Of a stretch of DNA of 8,448 nt, positions 1-5,189 are shown one piece after another; position 1 is the stretch's first letter; the number at the start of each line of letters is the position of its first letter. Location: positions 1-8,448 of the forward strand of contig URWQ01000047.1 of assembly GCA_900551635.1 (NCBI GenBank), given 5' to 3'. The DNA is from an uncultured Collinsella sp. Lineage in GTDB: Bacteria; Actinomycetota; Coriobacteriia; Coriobacteriales; Coriobacteriaceae. The notes under the pieces were generated by a model that saw nothing but the letters and a program-made list of their open reading frames with translations, had not been told where the DNA came from and did no database searches. Both the position numbers and the translations under genes were made by a program.

Positions 1-20
1 GGGCGGACCGAGGGCGGGCC

Positions 21-166
21 GTTTGTCTCGATCTGTAACATGTAGACCACTTTTGACCGTCTAGTTGTTACAGATCGAGACAAACGGAATAAGCCGGACC
101 GAATTGTCTAAATCTATAACATCTAGCCGAGTTTTTGGGTCCTAGCTGTTACAGATTTAGACGAAC
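21..166. repeat. Tandem pair of 65-bp palindromic hairpin repeats (units 1 and 2)
   Basis: Unit 1 (21-85) has 20-bp arms at 21-40 and 66-85 that are perfect reverse complements, around a 25-nt centre. Unit 2 (102-166) has the same size and plan; its arms (102-121, 147-166) pair at 16 of 20 positions. The units are 16 bp apart, a period of 81 bp. The mid-arm bases differ between units but stay paired: CTCGATC with GATCGAG in unit 1, CTAAATC with GATTTAG in unit 2. The centre of unit 1 recurs almost unchanged in unit 4, and that of unit 2 resembles unit 3. The array ends 13 bases beyond the lacI stop, so it would lie in the lacI 3' untranslated region. No T-tract follows on either strand, so a simple rho-independent terminator is unlikely. 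It is best described as a REP- or MITE-like intergenic element; its function is unknown. Confidence 0.85.
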
Positions 167-179
167 AGGCCGAGCACGT

Positions 180-1181
180 CTACGCCCGCAGGTCCTTTAC
201 GCTGGAACGCTCGACCAGCACACCCGAGACAAGCGTACGGCTTCTGGAGCTCGGGGCTTCCAGACCTGCGACGACCTCATTAAGCGCACGGACGCCCAGC
301 TCGCGGTGGCGGAACTTCACCGACGTCAGAATCGAGTTGGGAATCGTCTTGTAAAGCTCGTCATCAAAGCCGATCACGGACACATCATCGGGCACACTGA
401 GCCCTTTGTCACGTAAAGCCATCATCACGCCGTTTGCCATGCAGTCGTTAGCTGCGAGGACCGCCGTGCAATCGGGTTTATCGGCAAGCACAAGGCCCGC
501 AGCATAGCCACTATCCGCATTCCAATCGCCTTGCAGAGGCTCGGGCGGCTCAATGCCACGCGTCTCGAGTGCCGCACGCCAACCTTTCATACGGCACTGG
601 CTCGACAGCGACTCTTTCTTACCAGAGACGAAGTACACATTCTTGTGTCCGCGATTCAAGAAGTACTCGCATGCCATGCGCGCGCCGCCCTCTTGGTCGT
701 CACTGACGGTAGAGCAGGTAGGATGTTCCATCGACGTGATAATCACCGTCTTGAGGTCTTTCGGCGCCTCAAAGGTATCAAAGTCATCGACCATCTGGCG
801 CAGGTTGAAAATCATGCCGTCGACGGGAAGCTGCGACATCCTACGTGCCGCTTCGGCAAGGGTCATCTTCTCCCCCGCCCGCTTTTTAATCATCGTGAGC
901 GCAAAGCCTCGCTCTGCAGCGGCATCGGCGATGCCGTCAATCATGTCCACGGCACCGCCTGACAAGTGAAACAGCACAACGCCGATGCACCCGTAACGGC
1001 CCAACTTGAGCGAACGCGCGGCATAGTTGGTTCGAAATCCGAGCGCCTCCATGGCCGAATGGACCTTATCGCGTGTCGACTCTCGCACGCTATCGGGCTC
1101 GTTGATCGCGCGCGACACCGTCTTGAGAGAAACACACGCGGCAATCGCCACGTCGTTCATCGAAACGTTTTTCTTGTCCAT
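180..1181 (-). CDS. LacI-family transcriptional regulator
   Basis: This 333-residue protein is a DNA-binding repressor of the LacI/GalR type, normal in length. Residues 8-27 form the helix-turn-helix (MNDVAIAACVSLKTVSRAIN), and residues 54-62 are the hinge helix (AARSLKLGR). The rest is a periplasmic-binding-protein-like sensor domain with the expected landmarks: SDDQEGG at 160-166, AANDCMANG at 243-251 and VIGFDD at 269-274. The start at 1181 was chosen over an in-frame upstream start at 1244. The helix-turn-helix then begins at the usual distance from the N-terminus, and a GGAGAAG ribosome site lies 11 bases upstream on the minus strand. The gene is divergent from the lactose operon, and a perfect LacI-type palindrome lies between them. 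It is therefore probably the local repressor of lacE-lacG and perhaps of itself. The inducer cannot be read from sequence. Confidence 0.93.
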   Translation of the reverse strand: MDKKNVSMNDVAIAACVSLKTVSRAINEPDSVRESTRDKVHSAMEALGFRTNYAARSLKLGRYGCIGVVLFHLSGGAVDMIDGIADAAAERGFALTMIKKRAGEKMTLAEAARRMSQLPVDGMIFNLRQMVDDFDTFEAPKDLKTVIITSMEHPTCSTVSDDQEGGARMACEYFLNRGHKNVYFVSGKKESLSSQCRMKGWRAALETRGIEPPEPLQGDWNADSGYAAGLVLADKPDCTAVLAANDCMANGVMMALRDKGLSVPDDVSVIGFDDELYKTIPNSILTSVKFRHRELGVRALNEVVAGLEAPSSRSRTLVSGVLVERSSVKDLRA

Positions 1182-1327
1182 CGTTGTCACTGCTTCTCCA
1201 CTCGGTTCTCTATCGCTTGTTTTTTGCGTTCTAGCATACACCACCTGCCTGACTGATAAATCAACCGTTTACCGAACGATATCGACCACTCACCCGTATA
1301 TCCTTGTTGCTCTTCCAAGAATGTCTT

Positions 1328-1338
1328 ACGTTGTCATT
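1328..1338. promoter_or_regulatory. Second operator half-site, 23 bp upstream of the main palindrome
   Basis: The 11-mer ACGTTGTCATT at 1328-1338 repeats exactly the right half of the main palindrome (1351-1361), shifted by 23 bp, about two helical turns. The left half at this site (around 1319-1329) matches poorly, so this would be a weak, one-sided operator. Two operators on the same helix face would suit cooperative binding by a LacI-type regulator. This is an inference. Confidence 0.45.
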
Positions 1339-1341
1339 AAC

Positions 1342-1363
1342 GAAATGACAACGTTGTCATTTC
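1342..1363. promoter_or_regulatory. Perfect 22-bp palindrome, probable LacI-family operator
   Basis: The half-site GAAATGACAAC (1342-1352) is followed directly by its exact reverse complement (1353-1363), giving a centre of C-G. An even palindrome with a central CG is the usual form of LacI/GalR-family operators. It lies between the divergent regulator and the lactose operon, 102 bases upstream of the first lacE ATG. This places it well to control the operon, by inference. The half-site also contains TTGTCA (1354-1359), which could be a -35 element, but I see no convincing -10 partner. Confidence 0.72.
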
Positions 1364-1465
1364 ACAATGCCTTCCTTAAGCAGGAAGGTTTCCGGGCAGT
1401 CCTGACCATCCATCGACGACCAGTTCCATCCACATGCATCGCGCATCAAGTAGCAAAGGAGCTCT

Positions 1466-1567
1466 ATGGACGCCATCGTAAAGATGCTCGAAAAGCATCA
1501 ACCGTTCTTCGAGTAGATCTCGAGAAACATCTACCTCCAGGCCATCAAAGACGGATTCCTTGGGTGC
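1466..1567 (+). pseudogene. lacE: N-terminal segment of lacE, interrupted by an in-frame TAG
   Basis: An AAAGGAG ribosome site (1455-1461) stands 4 bases before an ATG at 1466. Translation gives MDAIVKMLEKHQPFFE, then TAG at 1514-1516, then in the same frame ISRNIYLQAIKDGFLGC, running straight into the annotated lacE start at 1568. From memory, LacE proteins of staphylococci and lactococci begin with a similar segment whose core reads PFFEKISRNIYL. The TAG sits exactly at that Lys, so a single A-to-T change (AAG to TAG) explains it. No ATG, GTG or TTG lies in frame between the TAG and 1568. The segment is either a true nonsense mutation, a 16-codon leader peptide followed by reinitiation, or a sequencing error. 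Confidence 0.8.
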
Positions 1568-3244
1568 ATGCCCATCGTCCTTACCTCTTCGATCTTTCTG
1601 CTGATCGCCACCCTTCCTGGCGTAGTTGGCGTCACGTTGCCCCAGCCGCTCATCGACTGGTGCAACAAGCTGTACAACTTCACCATGGGTGTCATGGGCA
1701 TCATGGTTGCCGGCACCACCGCCAAGAACTTCACGGCTTCCATGAACCGTCGCATGCCCGCCGGCAAGGTGCTCAACGACGGCTCCACCATGGTGGCCGC
1801 CCAGTGCAGCATGCTACTGCTCGCTGTTACGCAGTTCACCACGAAGTTCGACGGCTCCGAGCTTTCGGTCTTCGATTGCACCAGCATGGGTACGCGCGGT
1901 CTGTTCTCGGCCTATATCGCCGCGTTCATTACCGTGTGGGTTTATAAGTTCTGCGTCTCGCGCGATCTGACCATTAAGCTGCCCAAGGAGGTCCCGGGCG
2001 CCATCGCTCAGAACTTCCGCGACATTATCCCCTTCGGTGGCGCCGTCATCATCTGCGGCATCATCGATGTCGTCGTGCGCAACCTCATGGGCGTTCCGTT
2101 CTCCGAGCTGCTCATCAAGCTGCTCTCCCCGCTCTTTACCGCTGCAGAAACCTATCCTGGCCTTATCCTTATCCAGGCAGCCACCGCGTTCTTCTGGTTC
2201 ATCGGCGTCCACGGCCCCTCGATCGTCCAGCCGGGCATCGACCCCATCCGTCTTGCCAACCAGGCCGAGAACCTGCAGGTTCTGCTGGCCGGTGGTCACC
2301 CCGCCCATTCCCTCACCTTCAACATGTCGCTCGTGGGTGAGTTCGGCGGCACCGGCGCCACGTTCATCGTGCCACTCCTGCTGATTCTCTTTATGAAGTC
2401 CAAGCAGCTCAAAGCCGTCGGTAAGGCCTCGATTGTTCCTGTTGCCTTTGCTGTCAACGAGCCGCTGCTCTTTGGCGCGCCGATGATCCTTAACCCCTAC
2501 ATGCTCATCCCCTTTGTTGCCGCCGGCTGCGTCAACGTGAGTGTTGCCAAGTTCTTTATCGACAACGTGGGCATGAACGGCTTCTCCTTCGTGGTGCCTT
2601 GGGCTACCCCTGCCCCCATCGGCATCTTTATCACCACGAACTTCCAGCTTATCGCCCTGGTGTTTGTCGCAATCATCATCTTGCTGGACGCCATCATTTA
2701 CCTGCCGTTCTTGAAGGCATACGATAAGCTGCTCTGCGACCAGGAGGCCGAGCGCGCTGCCGAGCTGGGTCTCGAGTCCGATGGTGCTGCCACCATCGCC
2801 GCCAGCACCTCTGCGCCCGCTGTCGAGCAGACTGCCGCTTCTGTCGAGCCGACCGTTGCCGCCACCGAAAGCGAGCCTGTCGCCGATCAGCCCGAGCCCG
2901 CCTCCGACGCATCCGCTAAGAAGGACGTCGATGGCCTGAAGGTCCTCGTCCTGTGCGCCGGTGCCGGTACCTCTGCCATGCTTGCCAACGCCATCAAGGA
3001 AGGTGCTGCGCAGACCGGAGAGAACATCGCTTCCTCCGCAGGCGCCTATGGACAGCACACTGCCATCATGGATCAGTACGACGTTATCGTGCTTGCCCCG
3101 CAGGTCCGTAGCTACTACAACGACATGAAGGCCGACACCGATCGCCTGGGCATTAAGTTGCTCGCTCCGCGCGGTAAGGAATATATCGACCTCACCCGCG
3201 ACCCCGCTGGCGCCATCAAGTGGCTCCGCGAGAACCTCGACTAG
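1568..3244 (+). CDS. lacE: Lactose-specific PTS transporter EIICB (LacE), N-terminally shortened
   Basis: This is the membrane permease and phosphotransfer subunit of the lactose PTS. It imports a beta-galactoside and delivers it as the 6-phosphate. The open frame from 1568 gives 558 residues. Residues 1 to about 385 are the EIIC membrane domain with multiple hydrophobic segments, the GVHGPSIVQP loop (213-222) and the NEPLLFGAP motif (297-305). Residues 390-455 are an Ala/Glu/Pro-rich linker. Residues 458-558 are EIIB, with phosphorylatable Cys463 in LCAGAGTSAML. The C-then-B order is that of LacE. The family start lies 34 codons upstream at 1466, but a TAG interrupts that path, so 1568 is the first usable start. 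It lacks a clear ribosome site and begins at the edge of the first membrane segment, so activity is uncertain. lacG follows 76 bases downstream. No EIIA gene is nearby. A related cellobiose permease is the alternative, less likely given lacG. Confidence 0.88.
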   Translation: MPIVLTSSIFLLIATLPGVVGVTLPQPLIDWCNKLYNFTMGVMGIMVAGTTAKNFTASMNRRMPAGKVLNDGSTMVAAQCSMLLLAVTQFTTKFDGSELSVFDCTSMGTRGLFSAYIAAFITVWVYKFCVSRDLTIKLPKEVPGAIAQNFRDIIPFGGAVIICGIIDVVVRNLMGVPFSELLIKLLSPLFTAAETYPGLILIQAATAFFWFIGVHGPSIVQPGIDPIRLANQAENLQVLLAGGHPAHSLTFNMSLVGEFGGTGATFIVPLLLILFMKSKQLKAVGKASIVPVAFAVNEPLLFGAPMILNPYMLIPFVAAGCVNVSVAKFFIDNVGMNGFSFVVPWATPAPIGIFITTNFQLIALVFVAIIILLDAIIYLPFLKAYDKLLCDQEAERAAELGLESDGAATIAASTSAPAVEQTAASVEPTVAATESEPVADQPEPASDASAKKDVDGLKVLVLCAGAGTSAMLANAIKEGAAQTGENIASSAGAYGQHTAIMDQYDVIVLAPQVRSYYNDMKADTDRLGIKLLAPRGKEYIDLTRDPAGAIKWLRENLD

Positions 3245-3259
3245 TTTCCTCCCTCTGTT

Positions 3260-3286
3260 GGTGCCCGGATTCCCGGTTCGGGCACC
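3260..3286 (+). promoter_or_regulatory. Intercistronic hairpin between lacE and lacG
   Basis: GGTGCCCG (3260-3267) and CGGGCACC (3279-3286) form a perfect 8-bp GC-rich stem with an 11-nt loop, 15 bases after the lacE stop. What follows is CTCTCC-like rather than a T-run, so it should be at most a weak terminator. Such hairpins can stabilise the 3' end of the upstream message or lower downstream expression. That role is inference. Confidence 0.5.
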
Positions 3287-3320
3287 TCTCCCTATTCGTA
3301 TCCCACAGAAAGGATGACTC

Positions 3321-4742
3321 ATGACCAACCCCATGCAGTTCCCCGACGGCTTTGTGTTTGGCGGCGCCACCGCTGCTTACCAGGTCGAGGGCGAGACCCG
3401 TACGCACGGCAAGGGCAAAGTGCCCTGGGACGATTTCCTGGCAGCCCAGGGTCGCTTCTCCCCCGACCCCGCAAGCGACTTCTACAACAAGTACCCGGTC
3501 GATATCGACCTGTGCCAGCGCTTCGGCATCAACGGCATCCGTGTCTCCATCGCTTGGAGCCGTATCTTCCCCAGTGGCACCGGCGAGATCAACCCCGAGG
3601 GTGTTGCCTTCTATCACGAGCTTTTCGCCACCTGCAATAAAGCCGGCGTTATCCCCTATGTCACGCTCGATCACTTTGATACGCCCGAGGCCTTTTACCA
3701 GGACGGCGGCGAGGGCTTCCTGACGCGCACGACGATCGATGCCTTTGTCGAGTACGCCAAGTTCTGCTTTGCCGAGTTCACCGAGGTCAAGCACTGGTTC
3801 ACCTTTAACGAGATTCCCGCGACCGCCGAGGGCAGCTTTATCGTCGGCAACTGGCCGCACGGCGAGAAGTATCGCCTGGACAAGGCCTTCCAGCTCATGC
3901 ACAACATGATGGTGGCCCACGCCAAGGCTGTCGTCGCCTTCCATGAGGGCGGCTTTGAGGGCGAGATCGGCATTGTCCAGAACCTGGAGCCCAAGTATCC
4001 CCTCGATCCCAACAGCGCTGCTGACTGCGAGGCCGCCCGCATGGCCGACGTCATCAACAACCGCTGGGTACTCGACGCCACTTTCCGCGGCCACTATGCA
4101 GCCGACACCATGGAAGCCGCAACCAAGCTGGCCCATATCGCCGGCGGTGAGCTCGACGTCCGTGACGAGGACATCGCCGCGCTGACCGCCGCGCTCCCCT
4201 ACAACGATTGCCTGGGCGTCAACACCTACAAGTGCCAGTTCCTGCGTGCTGCCGAGGGCGAAAACGACATCAACCACAATGGCACCGGCGACAAGGGATC
4301 CTCGCGCTGGTTCCTCAAGGGCGTGGGCGAGTCATGCGTGCGCGAAGGCGTTCCCACGACCGATTGGGACTGGATCATCTATCCCGAGGGCCTGTACGAT
4401 CTGCTGCTGCGTATTAAGAACGATTACCCCAACTACAAGAAGATCTACATTACCGAGAACGGCATGGGCTATAAGGATGACTTCGAGGACGGCTTTATCG
4501 ATGACGCCCCTCGCATCGACTACATGCGTCAGCATCTCGCATGGATCCTCAAGGCAATCGACGGCGGCGTAAACGTCGACGGCTACTTCGTGTGGTCGCT
4601 GCAGGACCAGTTCTCCTGGACCAACGGCTATAACAAGCGCTATGGCCTGTTCTACATCGACTTTGAGACCCAGAAGCGCTATCCCAAGGCGAGCGCGTAC
4701 TGGTACAAGAACGTCGCGGAGACCGGCCTGCTCATGGCCTAA
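3321..4742 (+). CDS. lacG: 6-phospho-beta-galactosidase (LacG, glycoside hydrolase family 1)
   Basis: This cytoplasmic enzyme hydrolyses lactose-6-phosphate, made by the PTS, to galactose-6-phosphate and glucose. The 473-residue length is normal for the family. The N-terminus carries the GH1 signature FVFGGATAAYQVEG. Glu164 in TFNEI is the expected acid/base, and Glu379 in ITENG the nucleophile. The phosphate-recognition region reads FSWTNGYNKRYG, with Ser432, Trp433, Lys439 and Tyr441. From memory these match Ser428, Trp429, Lys435 and Tyr437 of lactococcal LacG. The Trp favours the galacto over the gluco 6-phosphate enzymes. AAAGGA at 3309-3314 is 6 bases before the start. An ATG at 3314 is in another frame and overlaps this site. 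The gene is the last in the lacE-lacG unit and ends at a strong terminator. A 6-phospho-beta-glucosidase is less likely. Confidence 0.94.
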   Translation: MTNPMQFPDGFVFGGATAAYQVEGETRTHGKGKVPWDDFLAAQGRFSPDPASDFYNKYPVDIDLCQRFGINGIRVSIAWSRIFPSGTGEINPEGVAFYHELFATCNKAGVIPYVTLDHFDTPEAFYQDGGEGFLTRTTIDAFVEYAKFCFAEFTEVKHWFTFNEIPATAEGSFIVGNWPHGEKYRLDKAFQLMHNMMVAHAKAVVAFHEGGFEGEIGIVQNLEPKYPLDPNSAADCEAARMADVINNRWVLDATFRGHYAADTMEAATKLAHIAGGELDVRDEDIAALTAALPYNDCLGVNTYKCQFLRAAEGENDINHNGTGDKGSSRWFLKGVGESCVREGVPTTDWDWIIYPEGLYDLLLRIKNDYPNYKKIYITENGMGYKDDFEDGFIDDAPRIDYMRQHLAWILKAIDGGVNVDGYFVWSLQDQFSWTNGYNKRYGLFYIDFETQKRYPKASAYWYKNVAETGLLMA

Positions 4743-4764
4743 CTTTTGCCGCATACCCCCTGTC

Positions 4765-4814
4765 GGCCGCATGCGAATCCCTCCACGGGTTCGCATGCGG
4801 CCTTTTTTGTTTTG
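4765..4814 (+). terminator. Rho-independent terminator of the lactose operon
   Basis: A perfect 12-bp stem, GGCCGCATGCGA (4765-4776) with TCGCATGCGGCC (4791-4802), can extend four more pairs inward (one a G-T wobble), leaving a 6-nt loop. It is followed at once by TTTTTTGTTTT (4803-4813). It starts 22 bases after the lacG stop and should end the lacE-lacG transcript. Confidence 0.93.
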
Positions 4815-4831
4815 GTGGGCCCGAGCGGATC

Positions 4832-5056
4832 ATTCGTCTCGATCTGTAACATCTAGTCAAGTATTTCGGCCCTAGCTGTTACAGATTTAGACGAACGGGT
4901 GGCCCGGGCCGAACAATCTCGATCTGTAACATGTAGACCACTTTTGACCGTCTAGATGTTACAGATCAAGACAAACAGAACGCCCGAGCAGAAATATCTA
5001 GATCTGTAACACGTAGCCCGCTTTTAACCGTCTAACTGTTACAGATCGAGACAATA
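4832..5056. repeat. Three tandem 65-bp palindromic hairpin repeats (units 3, 4, 5)
   Basis: Unit 3 (4832-4896), unit 4 (4912-4976) and unit 5 (4992-5056) are each 65 bp, separated by 15-bp GC-rich spacers, for an exact 80-bp period. All share the arm core ATCTGTAACA and TGTTACAGAT. Positions 4917-4955 of unit 4 match 26-64 of unit 1 over 39 bases. The right end of unit 3 (4871-4896) matches the right end of unit 2 (141-166) over 26 bases. Unit 3 pairs a unit-1-type left arm (CTCGATC) with a unit-2-type right arm (GATTTAG), so its stem is mismatched there and it looks chimeric. The array begins 18 bases after the lactose-operon terminator and ends 50 bases before the inverted repeat upstream of fic. 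It has no T-tracts and no CRISPR-like variable spacers. Confidence 0.87.
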
Positions 5057-5106
5057 AGATAGTCAAATCCAAACTTTCCAAGCAGTTATGAAGCATGGTT
5101 TCTAGT

Positions 5107-5181
5107 TTTCGGTATCACGAACATACTTTCGGTATCATTTAATGGTATTATGATATCGAAAGTATGTTCGTGATACCGAAA
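5107..5181. promoter_or_regulatory. Four-box inverted repeat enclosing the fic promoter, probable operator
   Basis: Two 30-nt arms (5107-5136 and 5152-5181) are reverse complements at 29 of 30 positions, with a 15-nt centre. Each arm holds two copies of an 11-bp box, TTTCGGTATCA. The forward copies are at 5107-5117 and 5127-5137. The reverse copies are at 5151-5161 (one mismatch) and 5171-5181. The spacing within each arm is exactly 20 bp, about two helical turns. The right arm overlaps the start of the fic ribosome site. The arrangement suits cooperative binding of a dimeric repressor over the promoter and initiation region. The C-terminal winged helix of Fic itself is a candidate binder; this is inference. 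Confidence 0.75.
5143..5151 (+). promoter_or_regulatory. Extended -10 promoter element of fic
   Basis: TGGTATTAT fits the extended -10 form TGnTATAAT with a single mismatch. It sits in the central loop of the inverted repeat, 38 bases before the fic ATG. The -35 region (about 5123-5128, ATACTT) is poor, as is common with extended -10 promoters. Transcription would begin near 5158, inside the right arm, so the message would not contain the left arm and could not fold the whole hairpin. The repeat is therefore more likely a DNA binding site than an RNA structure. Confidence 0.55.
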
Positions 5182-5189
5182 GGAGCCGC

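Noticed and set aside
1182..1244. Upstream ATG start for the LacI-family gene at 1244
   Set aside because: It would add 21 residues before the helix-turn-helix that LacI-family proteins do not have. The start at 1181 has a good ribosome site and the family spacing.
1245..1465. A definite promoter for lacE or for the LacI-family gene
   Set aside because: TTGTCA elements at 1331 and 1354 resemble -35 boxes, and AGCATA at 1233-1238 (TATGCT on the minus strand) resembles a -10. None has a well-spaced partner, so I did not annotate them.
1814..3370. Long open frame on the minus strand (518 codons)
   Set aside because: It is antisense to lacE, with a Gly/Asp-rich, low-complexity translation and no recognisable domain. 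It is a by-product of GC-rich codon use in lacE.
3314..3640. Open frame starting at ATG 3314
   Set aside because: It overlaps lacG in another frame, and its ATG lies within the lacG ribosome-site region.
3216..4277. Long open frame on the minus strand opposite lacG
   Set aside because: The plus-strand frame encodes a clear GH1 enzyme with catalytic residues. The antisense frame shows no domain.
4832..5056. CRISPR array
   Set aside because: Repeat units are 65-bp palindromes separated by only 15 bp of similar GC-rich sequence. There are no unique 30-40 bp spacers and no cas genes.
5107..5181. Rho-independent terminator or insertion-sequence ends
   Set aside because: The hairpin has no T-run after it and contains an extended -10 in its loop. 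There is no transposase and no target duplication, so an operator fits better.
5057..5189. Small antitoxin gene upstream of fic
   Set aside because: The space is filled by the operator-like inverted repeat and promoter. No start codon with a ribosome site and a useful frame is visible.
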